A stretch of DNA of 48,029 bases from Janthinobacterium sp. (GCF_009923995.1 NZ_RFSK01000047.1:1-48029); one strand, 5' to 3'; shown: positions 25,221-34,301, numbered from the stretch's first letter. Numbers and translations: made by a program. The notes: generated by a model from the sequence alone, not told the origin.

Positions 25221-26684
25221 TCAGGCGGCGGGCGTGGCGCGGCGGCCCAGGCACAGGAAAACCGCGGCCAGCGCCACGCACAGCCAGCCGGACAGGGGCG
25301 CCAGCCAGCCCGCCCAGACCGTCACGGGCTGCGCTGCCGGCAGGGGCGCCAGCAAGGTGCTGCCCGGCATGGCGCTGCTGGGGCGCTCCGCCAGCACGCG
25401 TCCATGCGCATCGCTGACCGTCAGCACGCCCTCGCGCGCCGCGCGCAGCACGGCATAGCCGTTTTCCACGCCGCGCACGAGCGTCATGCGCGCCCCCATC
25501 CAGCCGTCGAGCTGGAAATCCCAGGCCGGCACCAGCATGGCCCGCGCCCCGGCCGCGCCATACGCCCGCCCCAGGGATGCAAAATGCATATCCTTGCAGA
25601 TGGCCAGGCCCATGGCTTGCCCCGCCACCGGCTGTACGGCAAACGCGCCGCCAGCAAGGAAGTCGCGCTCGGGCGGCGCCAGATGCTGTTTTTGATAGCT
25701 GGTGGGCGCGGCGCCATCGGGCGCGAACAGCCACGCCAGGTTGCGCCGGCCGTCGGCGTCCTGCACGCCGATGCCCAGCGTGATCCAGGTCGCCGTGCGG
25801 CGCGCCAGCGCCTGGAAGCGTTGCTGCACGACGGCGGCCTGCGCGGGCGGCAGCACGGCTATCTTTTCCGGCAACAGCAGCAGCCGCGCGCCCTGCCCCG
25901 CCAGCGCTTCGACGTGGCGGGCGTACTGGTCCCAGATGGCTTGCGCGCGGGCCGGCGGCGTGGCCGGACCGATGAAGTCATCGATGGCCACCAGTCCCGC
26001 CAGCGGCCCCGCCGGCGCCGGCGCCGCGTGCGCGCGCCAGCTGCCGCCCGCGAACGCGGCCAGGAGCAGCAGGCCAGTGACGAGCGCCGCCGGCACATAT
26101 GCGCGGCCGCCGGCCAGCAGCAAGGCCAGCGCGGAGGGTGCCAGGCACAGCAAAAACAGCAGGCCGGGCACGCCCGCCAGGGCCGTCACCTGCAGCACGG
26201 CAAGGTTATCCGCTTGCGAATACGCGAAGCTGCCCCAGTTACCGTCCGGCAGCAGGGCCGCCATCAGGGTATCGATGGCCACCCACAGCACGGGATAGGC
26301 CAACACCGTCCAGCCCGCCCGGTAACGCAGCACGAGGCGGCGCGTGGCCAGCACCACCAGCAGCCACAGCAGTGCCTTGACGGCGATCGCGGCCAGCACG
26401 GCCGGCAAGGGCATGAGCAGGCGGAAATATGCGACGTTCGAGGACAGGCCCAGCGTGGCGGCCAGCAAGGTCATCCAGGCGGCGTCGCGGCGGCCCGAAC
26501 GCAAGGCCAGCCACAGCACGGGGACGGGCGCGCACCAGGCCAGCCAGCCCAGCGGCTGCGGCCCCAGCACCCAGTACAGGGGCAGGCCGGCCGCCAGCGC
26601 GGCGGCGATCTGCGACAGGCGCCGGCGCAGCGCGCCATTGCCGGCAAACAGGGAGGGGGCAGCCAGGGTCGTCGACATGTTCAT
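25221..26684 (-). CDS. Lnt-like membrane acyltransferase / carbon-nitrogen hydrolase
   Basis: The 487-residue protein has an N-terminal membrane part (several hydrophobic segments up to about residue 215), then a nitrilase-type domain (about 228-450) and a last membrane segment, the layout of apolipoprotein N-acyltransferase. The catalytic triad is visible as Glu273 (LLLLPEK), Lys332 (YQKQHLAPP) and Cys363 (GLAICKD). Housekeeping Lnt usually has a tighter ribosomal or CorC neighbourhood, so this is likely an accessory Lnt-like paralogue that acylates an unknown amine or lipoprotein. Its ATG overlaps the stop of the AraC-type gene (ATGA), so the two are translationally coupled and the regulator probably controls it. 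Confidence 0.75.
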   Translation of the reverse strand: MNMSTTLAAPSLFAGNGALRRRLSQIAAALAAGLPLYWVLGPQPLGWLAWCAPVPVLWLALRSGRRDAAWMTLLAATLGLSSNVAYFRLLMPLPAVLAAIAVKALLWLLVVLATRRLVLRYRAGWTVLAYPVLWVAIDTLMAALLPDGNWGSFAYSQADNLAVLQVTALAGVPGLLFLLCLAPSALALLLAGGRAYVPAALVTGLLLLAAFAGGSWRAHAAPAPAGPLAGLVAIDDFIGPATPPARAQAIWDQYARHVEALAGQGARLLLLPEKIAVLPPAQAAVVQQRFQALARRTATWITLGIGVQDADGRRNLAWLFAPDGAAPTSYQKQHLAPPERDFLAGGAFAVQPVAGQAMGLAICKDMHFASLGRAYGAAGARAMLVPAWDFQLDGWMGARMTLVRGVENGYAVLRAAREGVLTVSDAHGRVLAERPSSAMPGSTLLAPLPAAQPVTVWAGWLAPLSGWLCVALAAVFLCLGRRATPAA

Positions 26685-27499
26685 GCTTTCAGGGGGAGCC
26701 AGATTTCCACGCCGCCGATGCCGCTGGCGGGGTCGAAATGGTGGTCATAGCGTTCGAAATCGGGCGCGTCGGCCACTTCCAGGCCGGAGCGGGGCAGCCA
26801 GTCGTTCCACAGCGCATGCCAGGTGGCGCGGATGGTGGAAATATGGCCGCGGTGATGAAACACGGCATAGCGGCGCGGGGCGATGCGCAGGCGCATCCAG
26901 CCTTCGGGCGCCTGGGAAAAGTCGGCCACGGGCATGGCGCACAGGTAATCGAAATTGCCCGCGTCGTCATTGTTGCAGCACACGCCATACAGCACCTGGC
27001 CCGGGGGGGCATGGGGCAGGAAGCGCTGCCACAGGGCGGGAATGCCGGCCGCCGTTTCCGCGCGATAGCGTTCCACCAGGCCCGCCAGCAGCAGGGCCGG
27101 CCCCTGCTCGAAACGCGGCGGCGCCAAAGGCTGGCCGGGCGCGGCATCGTGCCTGATGGCTTCCACCAGGGCGAGGTTGGCGACGTGGCCCTGGGCCCGC
27201 ACCTTTTCCGGCGTGACCTGGAACTGTTCGCGGAAGGCGCGCGTAAAGGCTTCATGGGAGCCGTAGCCGGCCTGCAGCGCGACGGCAAGAATATCCTGCG
27301 CGCCCTGCGCCAGCGCGCGCGCCGCCACGCTGAGCCTGCGCGCCCGCACGTAGCGCATCACGGAGTGGCCCGTCGCCAGCCCGAACGCGCGCGTCAGGTG
27401 ACAGGGCGAGGCGCCGCCCACGCGGGCGATGTCGTCGAGCGACAAGTTGTCCGCATAATGCGATTCGATATACCACAGTGCCTTGGCCAGATAGTGCAT
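26681..27499 (-). CDS. AraC-family regulator with GyrI-like effector-binding domain
   Basis: I start at MHYLAKALWYIESHYADNLS (272 residues) because GGGAAG lies seven bases upstream; the ATG twelve codons earlier has no such site. The N-terminal part (about 1-100) has two helix-turn-helix motifs, with LDDIARVGGASPCHLTRAF and ILAVALQAGYGSHEAFTRAFR. The C-terminal part (about 115-272) looks like a GyrI/Rob-type ligand domain, ending GVEIWLPLKA. Such regulators respond to hydrophobic or cationic compounds. It is coupled to the Lnt-like gene. The effector is unknown. Confidence 0.85.
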   Translation of the reverse strand: MHYLAKALWYIESHYADNLSLDDIARVGGASPCHLTRAFGLATGHSVMRYVRARRLSVAARALAQGAQDILAVALQAGYGSHEAFTRAFREQFQVTPEKVRAQGHVANLALVEAIRHDAAPGQPLAPPRFEQGPALLLAGLVERYRAETAAGIPALWQRFLPHAPPGQVLYGVCCNNDDAGNFDYLCAMPVADFSQAPEGWMRLRIAPRRYAVFHHRGHISTIRATWHALWNDWLPRSGLEVADAPDFERYDHHFDPASGIGGVEIWLPLKA

Positions 27500-27586
27500 G
27501 AGCGCTTCCCGTTGAACGAGCAGCGACTGTAGCATTTTCGGAAGGCGATGATTTGACCGGAATTGCGCAATGCGCGCAAGCGCTGC

Positions 27587-28036
27587 CTATTTGCGGGTGC
27601 GCTTTTCGTGCAGCAGCTGGCCGCTGCTGATGCGTGCCAGTTCCGCCATTTCCTGGGCCAGGAAACCCAGCAGGTCGTCGATGCTGACGATGCCGGACAG
27701 GCCGCCCAGGCTATTGACCACAGGCAAGCGGCGGATGCCGTTGACGCGCATGCGTTCGATGATTTCGTAGACGTCTTCGTCTTCGCTGGCGGTGAGCAGC
27801 TGTGCGCTCATGATGTCGCCCACCAGCAGGCTGGCAGGGTCGAGACCGAGGGCGATGACGGAAATGACGATGTCGCGGTCGGTGAGGATGCCGACGGGCA
27901 CGCGCTCGCCGTTGGGCTGCTCGGCCACGACCAGGTCGCCCACGTGGTGCTGGCGCATCAGCAGCGCCGCTTCCTGCACGCTGGTGTCACGCTGACAATG
28001 AATCGTCTGCAAGGTGCAGATGTCGCTGATACGCAT
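27587..28036 (-). CDS. Two-CBS-domain protein
   Basis: The start MRISDICTLQTIHCQRDTSV has a near-perfect AAGGAGGGG site upstream; a longer frame from 28102 is rejected for that reason. The 149 residues form two CBS motifs, with VGILTDRDIVISVIALG and LSGIVSIDDLLGFL. Stand-alone CBS pairs bind adenosyl ligands and often respond to energy status or stress. No enzyme or channel domain is attached. The gene has no clear operon partner and the target is unknown. Confidence 0.9.
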   Translation of the reverse strand: MRISDICTLQTIHCQRDTSVQEAALLMRQHHVGDLVVAEQPNGERVPVGILTDRDIVISVIALGLDPASLLVGDIMSAQLLTASEDEDVYEIIERMRVNGIRRLPVVNSLGGLSGIVSIDDLLGFLAQEMAELARISSGQLLHEKRTRK

Positions 28037-28119
28037 GTCGCCCCTCCTTTGCCGCCAGAGTCTCAACGCTACGCCAGCGGCGCCGGCGCGGGCTTGATGC
28101 AAATCAAGTGAAACGGGTC

Positions 28120-28455
28120 TTACTTTTCTTCGGGAGGCGGCAGGAAGCAGGCTTCGACGATCTGCAGGTCGTTATCCTTGGCAAACTCGCGCACGAAGTG
28201 GAAGGCCATCGGCTCGATCTCGCGCAGCTTGGTGTTGACCACCACCGACTTGACGCCATTGACGACGGTCGGGCGCACGTAGGGCGAATACTGGAGGTGC
28301 GCATTGCGCCCGCCGCCTTCGGGATTGAAACAGGACATCACTCCACAAAGGCGCTCGGCCCAATCGCTGGGTCGGAATTGCTTGCCATTGCTGGTGAGAC
28401 CAAGGATGAAGAACTCGTCTGAGAGTTCCCCTGTTTTTTGAGATAACTCGGCCAT
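28120..28455 (-). CDS. DUF3579-like conserved hypothetical protein
   Basis: The 111-residue protein contains LTSNGKQFRPSDWAERLCGV, VVVNTKLREIEPMAFHFVRE and the C-terminal LPPPEEK. From memory this matches the betaproteobacterial DUF3579 family, whose function is unknown. It is soluble, with no signal peptide or membrane segment. A TATAAT-like -10 box lies near 28542-28547 on the minus strand, so it is probably a single-gene unit. The family assignment is by recognition and could be checked with a profile search. Confidence 0.75.
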   Translation of the reverse strand: MAELSQKTGELSDEFFILGLTSNGKQFRPSDWAERLCGVMSCFNPEGGGRNAHLQYSPYVRPTVVNGVKSVVVNTKLREIEPMAFHFVREFAKDNDLQIVEACFLPPPEEK

Positions 28456-28680
28456 GTGGCTTGTCGGGACTGGATTGCGTGAATGGCCCCGGCGGGTAAG
28501 CCGGGCTGGTAATTCAACTACGTTTGCTGCGGTAAGCCAGTATTATATCTTATAGAAGACTTGGGTTCTACCTCGATCTGCCCCGCGGATGCAAACAGGG
28601 GCCGGCACGCCTTGCGCGCCAGCCCCTATTTTAACCTTGTTCCACGCGCCAGGCGCAGGGAGAACGCGCGTGCGCCCCCG

Positions 28681-29640
28681 TCAGCCGAGGAAAACGGCGC
28701 CCGACAGCAGCAGCAGGAGCAGCATCCACAGCAGCAAGGCGCGCCACACGAGGCCCACCGTGCTCTGCAAGGCGCGCGCGCCCGGCTCTTCGCCCGGCAG
28801 GATGTCGCCTTCGCTGTCGCTGTCGTCGACGGCCAGGTCCGGCGTCGTCAGCACGCGCGCCGCCGTTTCCGCCGGCGTGCCCAGGCGTACGCCCATGGCG
28901 CCGCCGCCGGCCGTCAGGATGATGCCGATGGCCTCGTCCTGCCAGCGCTGGGCGAAATTGCGCCAGGCATAGATGGCATCCTCGAAATTGCCCACCACGG
29001 CGAAGGCCACGGCCGTCAGGCGCACGGGGATCCAGTCGATCCAGTAAAAGGCGCGCGCGGCGAACTGGCCGAACGCTTCATTGCGCATGTGCTCCGGCTC
29101 GTTCCAGGCGCGCGCCAGGTATTCGGCCACGCGGTACATCACGGCGCAGGCGGGCCCCAGCGGCATGAGGAACCAGAAGAAGACGCCGAATACATTGCGA
29201 TGCGTGGTGATCAGGGCTTTTTCGACGGCGATGCGGGCAATTTCACTCGCTTCCATGCCCACCGTGTCGAGCTTGGTCCAATCGGCCAGCAAGGTGCGCG
29301 CGGACGCTTCGTCGCCGGCGCTCAGGGCCAGCTGGATGGACGTGAAGTAATGGCTGTAGTGGCGAAAACCCAGGGTCAGGTAGACGATGAGGATATTCCA
29401 GGCAAAGGCGACCAGGGTCAGCTGGTAATGCTGCAGGACCCAGTACACGGCCGCCGTCGGCACCATCAGCATGCCCAGCATGAGGAACCAGCCCATGCGG
29501 CCATGGTTGGCATGGCCGGCATTGAACCAGGTCTCCATGCGCATCGCCAGGCTCTTGATCTCGGCGTAGATGGGATTATCCGCGCGCAAAGGTTTGAGCT
29601 GCTCGATCAGCAATGCGCAAAGTATGGAGAGAAATGTCAT
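28681..29640 (-). CDS. CobD/CbiB-like (AmpE-like) inner-membrane protein
   Basis: The ATG at 29640 has an AAGGAC site five bases upstream; a TTG one codon earlier is less likely. The 319-residue protein begins MTFLSILCALLIEQLKPL and has several membrane segments, with the EIARIAVEKALITTHRNVFG and FYWIDWIPVRLTAVAFA regions seen in CbiB/AmpE proteins. In betaproteobacteria such genes are usually annotated as CobD/CbiB family although no cobalamin genes are near, so an AmpE-like signalling role is as plausible as cobinamide synthesis. It ends in an acidic loop and a last hydrophobic helix. Confidence 0.7.
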   Translation of the reverse strand: MTFLSILCALLIEQLKPLRADNPIYAEIKSLAMRMETWFNAGHANHGRMGWFLMLGMLMVPTAAVYWVLQHYQLTLVAFAWNILIVYLTLGFRHYSHYFTSIQLALSAGDEASARTLLADWTKLDTVGMEASEIARIAVEKALITTHRNVFGVFFWFLMPLGPACAVMYRVAEYLARAWNEPEHMRNEAFGQFAARAFYWIDWIPVRLTAVAFAVVGNFEDAIYAWRNFAQRWQDEAIGIILTAGGGAMGVRLGTPAETAARVLTTPDLAVDDSDSEGDILPGEEPGARALQSTVGLVWRALLLWMLLLLLLSGAVFLG

Positions 29641-29737
29641 CAAACGTCCTTTTTGTCTTTTTCAGCAATACCGCAATGCCCGCTACGATAGCGCAGTGCA
29701 GTGCTGGAATCAAACTTATTACGTGCGGGGCGCCATT

Positions 29738-30397
29738 TTACGCGCGCAAGAGGTGAAACAGGTTGCGCAGCATGCCGGCCGTGGCGCCCCAGATATAAAA
29801 GCGTTCGTAGGGCATGGCGTAGAACGAGCGCCGTCCGCCGGGCAATTCCACCGACAGGCGCTGGTGGTTGACGCCATCCATGAGGAAGGCCAGCGGCACC
29901 TCGAAGATTTCCGCCACCTCCGACGGGTCGGCGCGCAGCGTGAACGGCGGCGTCACCAGGCCCACCACGGGCGTGACCCGGTAGCCGGTGCCCGTCACGT
30001 AATCGGGCAGGCAGCCCAGCACTTCGACATGCTCGCGCGCCAGGCCCACCTCTTCTTCCGTTTCGCGCAGGGCCGTGGCCACGGGCGAGGCATCGAAGGC
30101 TTCGCTGCGCCCGCCGGGAAAGCTGACCTGGCCCGCATGGCTGCTCAGGTGATCCGTGCGCATGGTGAGCAAAATGGTCAGGCCCTGCGGCCGTTGCACG
30201 AGGGGAATGAGCACGGCGGCGCGCACGGGCACGGCGCGGGCGGAGAGGAAATCCTGGGTGATCTCGGGCTGCCAGTCCGGCTGTTCGGCCAGGCGCCGGC
30301 GCAGCCAGTCCGGCGTCAGGCGTTCGGCGTCCAGCGCCGCCTCGCCGGCGATCGAATCGATGGCGAGTTGTTTGGGATCAAACGCGATAGTGGCCAT
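29738..30397 (-). CDS. CoA pyrophosphatase, NUDIX family (NudL-like)
   Basis: The start MATIAFDPKQLAIDSIAGEA has a strong AAGGAGGGG site upstream; the longer frame from 30706 runs into the rplS gene. The 219-residue protein has the UPF0035 signature SSHAGQVSFPGG followed by the Nudix helix ALRETEEEVGL, as in E. coli NudL. It should hydrolyse CoA to 3',5'-ADP and phosphopantetheine. The usual Nudix box is slightly modified, with Asp in the first Glu position, as is typical of this subfamily. It follows the rplS terminator on the same strand but has its own Shine-Dalgarno sequence. Confidence 0.9.
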   Translation of the reverse strand: MATIAFDPKQLAIDSIAGEAALDAERLTPDWLRRRLAEQPDWQPEITQDFLSARAVPVRAAVLIPLVQRPQGLTILLTMRTDHLSSHAGQVSFPGGRSEAFDASPVATALRETEEEVGLAREHVEVLGCLPDYVTGTGYRVTPVVGLVTPPFTLRADPSEVAEIFEVPLAFLMDGVNHQRLSVELPGGRRSFYAMPYERFYIWGATAGMLRNLFHLLRA

Positions 30398-30543
30398 TAC
30401 CCCTCCTTCATGATTAAAACCAGCTGGCAAAACCGGCGCGAGCGGCAGGACGAGGCGGCCGGGACGCGCAACCGTACGCCAGTACGGCGAGCATCGCAGG
30501 CTACCTATGCCGGCGCGCAGCAGCTTGGGCCAGGTGCCACCAT

Positions 30544-30577
30544 AAAAAAAGGGGCGCCGAGAGGCACCCCTTTTCCC
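30544..30577 (-). terminator. Terminator of the rpsP-rimM-trmD-rplS operon
   Basis: On the minus strand AAAGGGGTGCC and GGCGCCCCTTT flank a four-base loop and are followed by a run of T. It lies shortly after the rplS stop at 30594. Confidence 0.9.
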
Positions 30578-30593
30578 AACGCAGACGCTGATA

Positions 30594-30977
30594 TTACGCG
30601 CTTGCTTTCGCCACAACGCGGCGATTTGGCAATTTTTCTTTGATACGCGCCGATTTACCCGAACGCTCACGCAGATAGTACAGCTTGGCGCGGCGAACAT
30701 CACCACGGCGTTTCACTTCGATCGAAGCGATCAGCGGCGAGTACAGTTGGAACGTACGCTCGACGCCTTCGCCGGACGAGATCTTGCGAACGATGAAGTT
30801 CGAGTTCAGGCCACGGTTACGACGGGAGATAACGACGCCTTCGTACGCCTGGGCGCGCTTGCGCGTACCTTCGACGACGTTGACGCTGACGATAACGGTA
30901 TCGCCTGGTGCGAAGTCAGGAATCGATTTACCCAGACGGGCGATCTCTTCTTGCTCTAATTGTTGAATCAAGTCCAT
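30594..30977 (-). CDS. rplS: 50S ribosomal protein L19
   Basis: The protein starts [20 protein letters not shown] (127 residues), with GGAG upstream; an upstream in-frame extension from 31001 is not needed. [37 protein letters not shown] and [16 protein letters not shown] are classic L19 sequence. L19 sits at the 30S-50S interface. It is the last gene of the rpsP-rimM-trmD-rplS operon and is followed by a terminator. Confidence 0.98.
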   Translation of the reverse strand: MDLIQQLEQEEIARLGKSIPDFAPGDTVIVSVNVVEGTRKRAQAYEGVVISRRNRGLNSNFIVRKISSGEGVERTFQLYSPLIASIEVKRRGDVRRAKLYYLRERSGKSARIKEKLPNRRVVAKASA

Positions 30978-31111
30978 TTTTAACACTCCGAAAACCATCA
31001 TGCCGGCGCACTGTGGATAGCGTGCTATCCGCCCGGTAGAGGATGGGTATTACCAATTTGGGCAACATGCCCGGCACTGCAAGGCCACCCTGCCGGCCGT
31101 CCGGGGACGGC

Positions 31112-31858
31112 TTACAGGCTGGCCAGGAATTGTTCGTCGGCCTTGCTGAGCAAGCCGGCGGCGCGCGCACTGACCAGCAGGTCAGGCCGCTTCTTCGCGG
31201 TCGCTTCCAGCATGCGCTGGCGGCGCCACTTGACGATCTCGGCATGATTGCCACCCATCAAGACGGGCGGCACGGCCATGCCTTCATATGTTTCCGGCCG
31301 CGTATAGTGCGGCGAATCGAGCAAGCCATTGACGAAGCTGTCCTCGATGGCCGAGGCCTCCGTGTTCAAGACGCCCGGCAACAGGCGGATCACGGCATCC
31401 ATCAGCGCCATGGCGGGCAATTCACCGCCCGACAGGACAAAATCGCCCATGCTGATCTCTTCGTCGACGCAGCGGTCCAGCAGACGCTGGTCCACGGCTT
31501 CGTAGCGGCCGCACAGGATGACGAGACCAGGCTCGGCTTTCAACTGCGTGACGCGCTCGTGTGTCAGCGGACGGCCTTGCGGCGACATGAACACGACGCG
31601 GGGCGCGGCCAGTCCGAGTTCCGTCTGGCGTTGCTTGGCGGCCGTGATTGTCGCTTCGAGCGGACGGGCCATCATCACCATGCCGGGGCCGCCGCCATAC
31701 GGGCGGTCATCCACGGTGCGGTGATTGTCGGTCGTGAAATCGCGGGGATTCCACAGCGACAGGCCACATCTGTTCTGTTCGAAGGCACGCCGGGTCACAC
31801 CCGACTGCGTCAGCGCGGCAAACATTTCCGGGAACAGGGTCACGACATCAAATTGCAT
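31112..31858 (-). CDS. trmD: tRNA (guanine-37-N1)-methyltransferase
   Basis: The 248-residue protein starts [20 protein letters not shown] and contains the SPOUT knot signatures [25 protein letters not shown] and [17 protein letters not shown]. TrmD adds m1G37 to tRNAs using SAM and is essential for reading-frame maintenance. The order rpsP-rimM-trmD-rplS is conserved across bacteria. The C-terminal domain is complete. Confidence 0.98.
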   Translation of the reverse strand: MQFDVVTLFPEMFAALTQSGVTRRAFEQNRCGLSLWNPRDFTTDNHRTVDDRPYGGGPGMVMMARPLEATITAAKQRQTELGLAAPRVVFMSPQGRPLTHERVTQLKAEPGLVILCGRYEAVDQRLLDRCVDEEISMGDFVLSGGELPAMALMDAVIRLLPGVLNTEASAIEDSFVNGLLDSPHYTRPETYEGMAVPPVLMGGNHAEIVKWRRQRMLEATAKKRPDLLVSARAAGLLSKADEQFLASL

Positions 31859-31908
31859 CGCTCACCATTCCGCAACGTTTGCCAGGCGCAAGATTAAGCG
31901 CAGGCGGT

Positions 31909-32466
31909 TTAATAATCGAGGCCCCAGTCGACCGTGATCTTGCCGGCAGCCTTGTCAACATTGATGACAAACTGCCCGACAAACGGGATCAGGCGCTCGG
32001 GCGCCTTTTCAACGGTCTCATCAGCATTGGCGACAGGAGTAATGCGCAAGATCGATTGCGGACCATTGCTCATCATGTCAGTCACCTTGCCGAGGCACTC
32101 GCCTTGCAAATTCTCAACTGTCAGTCCGATCAGATCGGACCAGTAAAACTCATCGGCCGACAGCGTCGGGAAATGGCTACGCGGAATTTGCACAGACACG
32201 CCTTTCAGCGCTTCTGCGGCATCCCGCCCGACCACACCCACCAGCTGGGCCACGACGTCGCCGCCGTGTAACTTCGCTTGCCTGACTTGCACTTCGTGCA
32301 AGGCGGGTTTATCAAACCACCAGGTTTTGACGCTTAATAATGCATCCGCGTCGTCGGAGAAAGGAGTGATCCTGACCCCGCCAGCAATGCCATAGGCACC
32401 GGAGACATAGCCTACCTGTACCAGGTCATCGGGGACTTTCACCCCGGATGCAGTCTTGACCGTCAA
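31909..32466 (-). CDS. rimM: 16S rRNA processing factor RimM
   Basis: The open frame begins with a TTG codon (MTVKTASGVKVPDDL, 185 residues) without a convincing ribosome-binding site, so a GTG eight codons later is an alternative start. VQVGYVSGAYGIAGGVRITPF is the conserved RimM N-terminal beta barrel, and the PRC-barrel region includes FYWSDLIGLTVENLQGE. RimM aids maturation of the 30S head and binds S19. The C-terminus ITVDWGLDY matches the family ending. It lies between rpsP and trmD, as is usual. Confidence 0.95.
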   Translation of the reverse strand: MTVKTASGVKVPDDLVQVGYVSGAYGIAGGVRITPFSDDADALLSVKTWWFDKPALHEVQVRQAKLHGGDVVAQLVGVVGRDAAEALKGVSVQIPRSHFPTLSADEFYWSDLIGLTVENLQGECLGKVTDMMSNGPQSILRITPVANADETVEKAPERLIPFVGQFVINVDKAAGKITVDWGLDY

Positions 32467-32479
32467 ACCAGTGATCTAA

Positions 32480-32731
32480 TTAAGCTGCTGCTTTGCCGTT
32501 GCTGGCAACCAGACGAGCAACGGTTGGCGACAATTGTGCGCCAACGCCTTGCCAGTAGGCCAGACGGTCTGCGGTGATACGCAGTGGAACTTCGCCACCT
32601 TGCGCCATCGGGTTGTAAAAACCGATACGCTCAATGAAGCGACCATCGCGGCGATTGCGCGAATCAGTAGCGACGATGTTGAAGAACGGGCGCTTCTTGG
32701 CGCCTCCACGAGCTAAACGAATAACGACCAT
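32480..32731 (-). CDS. rpsP: 30S ribosomal protein S16
   Basis: The 83-residue protein starts [20 protein letters not shown] and contains the S16 signature [12 protein letters not shown]. It is the first gene of the four-gene ribosomal operon and is preceded by a good promoter. The length is normal for the family. Confidence 0.98.
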   Translation of the reverse strand: MVVIRLARGGAKKRPFFNIVATDSRNRRDGRFIERIGFYNPMAQGGEVPLRITADRLAYWQGVGAQLSPTVARLVASNGKAAA

Positions 32732-32772
32732 AATATTTCCAAAAAGTGTGCTGAGGCGGAAAAAGCCGCAAA

Positions 32773-32802
32773 TTATAGCGCGCTTTACCGCCAGGCAGCA
32801 AG
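32773..32802 (-). promoter_or_regulatory. Sigma-70 promoter of the rpsP operon
   Basis: Read on the minus strand, a -35 box TTGCTG (32797-32802) and a perfect -10 box TATAAT (32773-32778) are spaced 18 bases apart. The start codon of rpsP lies about 40 bases downstream of the -10 box. Confidence 0.8.
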
Positions 32803-32868
32803 CGTTATGATGACGGGCGTGTAATTTGGGCTAATCGAACATTATGACCAGACATCGCCGAAGACGCA

Positions 32869-32905
32869 ATAGGCGCGTGCGCCTATCGTGCCGGCAATGG
32901 CACGG
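32869..32905. repeat. Two adjacent perfect hairpins upstream of the TM2 gene
   Basis: ATAGGCGC-GT-GCGCCTAT (32869-32886) is immediately followed by CGTGCC and GGCACG arms (32887-32904) with a six-base loop. There is no T run, so these are not typical terminators. They lie between the divergent rpsP promoter and the TM2 gene; the 287-base gap otherwise shows nothing. Confidence 0.5.
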
Positions 32906-33018
32906 CTTTGCCATGCGATCACCCGACATCATCGCACAATGACGCATGAAAGTGCTATCGCTGCACCCGACAATGCGCAATACTGGGCATCTTTACCGAT
33001 GAGCAACTCTGGAGTCCC

Positions 33019-33453
33019 ATGCACACCACGACCATTTTGCAACAGTCGCACAAGAACAAGGCGTTCACCAGCCTGCTGGCCTTCCTGCTGGGCACCCTGG
33101 GCGCGCACCGCTTTTATCTGCACGGCGCCAGGGATGCCTGGGGCTGGCTGCACCTGGCCGCCGTGCCGGCCGCCCTGCTGCTGCGCCAGCTCTTTCCCGA
33201 AGCCGACTGGTTTTACCAGATCCTGCCGCTGACCCTGTCCGCCCTGGCCGGCTTCCTCGAAGCGCTGGTGCTGGGCCTGATGCCGGACGAAAAGTGGGAT
33301 AGCCGCTACAACGGCGCCTCGGGCCGCCAGTCGGACACGGGCTGGCCCCTGGCCGTCGTGCTGGTTGCTACCTTGATGCTAGGCGCAGGCGTGCTCATCG
33401 CTACCATGGCGCGCCTGTTCGACTTGCTGTACACGGGCGGCGCCTACGGCTAA
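33019..33453 (+). CDS. TM2-domain membrane protein
   Basis: The 144-residue protein starts MHTTTILQQSHKNKAFTSLL, with TGGAGT upstream. KNKAFTSLLAFLLGTLGAHR followed by FYLHGARDAWGWLHL is a TM2-domain signature (two helices around a GxHRFYLG-like turn, here HRFYLHG). A third and fourth hydrophobic stretch follow, at about 65-90 and 115-140. The function of TM2 proteins in bacteria is not known. It is a stand-alone gene. Confidence 0.85.
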   Translation: MHTTTILQQSHKNKAFTSLLAFLLGTLGAHRFYLHGARDAWGWLHLAAVPAALLLRQLFPEADWFYQILPLTLSALAGFLEALVLGLMPDEKWDSRYNGASGRQSDTGWPLAVVLVATLMLGAGVLIATMARLFDLLYTGGAYG

Positions 33454-33505
33454 TTTCCACATGGAAATAACGCCCCAGCCAGCCCCGCGCACGCACATGT
33501 AAGTG

Positions 33506-33536
33506 TTGGTAAGCAATCATGATTTTCCTCTATACT
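33506..33536 (+). promoter_or_regulatory. Possible promoter of the glycine-zipper gene
   Basis: TTGGTA (33506-33511) and TATACT (33531-33536) are separated by 19 bases, slightly long for sigma-70. The AGGAGAAG ribosome-binding site follows before the ATG at 33590. Confidence 0.45.
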
Positions 33537-33589
33537 GCATTCACAATGCCAACATTACTGGCATATTCAATACCCCCTAGGAGAAGATC

Positions 33590-34216
33590 ATGATTCGTCG
33601 CCCATACCTCATCGCACTGGCCGTCACCACCCTGTTCAGCGGTTCCGCCTTCGCGCAAAACCTGTCGCCGAAGGCGCAATACGCCTACGACACGAAGCAA
33701 GCCAACACGCGCTATGCGGACGACAAGAAATTGTGCGCAGAAGAAACCAGCTCGAAAGCCCGCATGCAATGCCTGCGCGACGCCAAGGGCGAATACGACC
33801 AGGCCATCATCAACGCCAAGGCCGCGCAAAAAGCGGGCACCTCGAGTGTTGCCCAGCAGAACAAGCAGCCGCCGCACCAGATCTGCGCCGAATGCGGCAA
33901 GGTACTGGCAGTCAACGTCAGTGAAAAAGCGGGTGAAGGCGGCGCCCTGGGCCTGATCGGCGGCGGCGTAGCCGGCGCCCTGCTGGGCCGCCAGGTGGGC
34001 GGCGGACGCGGCAAGGACCTGGCCACCCTGGCCGGCGCCGCCGGCGGCGCGTATGCGGGCAAGCAAGTGGAAGGCCACATGAAGAACGCCAAGACGTGGA
34101 CCGTCACCGTGCAGTACGAAACGGGCGCCAAGGCCGACTTCGCGTTTGACCAGGACCCGGGCCTGGCAGCGGGCGATTTGGTACGTAATTCCGGCAACGG
34201 CATTGCCAGAAGATAA
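33590..34216 (+). CDS. Exported glycine-zipper 2TM-domain protein
   Basis: The 208-residue protein has a signal peptide (MIRRPYLIALAVTTLFSGSA, cut at AFAQ) without a lipobox. A charged, probably helical region with cysteines comes next (contexts KKLCAEE, MQCLRD and ICAECGK). A glycine zipper follows at about 120-165, with GLIGGGVAGALLGRQVGGGRGK and AGAAGGAYAG. The C-terminal part resembles SlyB/YcfJ-type outer-membrane proteins. It probably sits in or on the outer membrane. The three to four cysteines might bind metal or form disulfides. Confidence 0.8.
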   Translation: MIRRPYLIALAVTTLFSGSAFAQNLSPKAQYAYDTKQANTRYADDKKLCAEETSSKARMQCLRDAKGEYDQAIINAKAAQKAGTSSVAQQNKQPPHQICAECGKVLAVNVSEKAGEGGALGLIGGGVAGALLGRQVGGGRGKDLATLAGAAGGAYAGKQVEGHMKNAKTWTVTVQYETGAKADFAFDQDPGLAAGDLVRNSGNGIARR

Positions 34217-34235
34217 GCCCAACCCAAGAAAGACC

Positions 34236-34276
34236 GGGGTCGTACGGGGACGCCGAGTCCCTCAGGGTACGACCCC
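34236..34276. repeat. REP-like palindromic element, variant (GGGGTCGTAC arms)
   Basis: GGGGTCGTAC (34236-34245) pairs with GTACGACCCC (34267-34276) around an inner GGGGAC/GTCCCT stem. It resembles the GGGGTCAGACCC elements at 34364, 37433 and 44363, but with a different inner arm. It lies just after the glycine-zipper gene. Confidence 0.55.
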
Positions 34277-34301
34277 AGAATTTGCTTTGGGGCTAAAAAA
34301 G

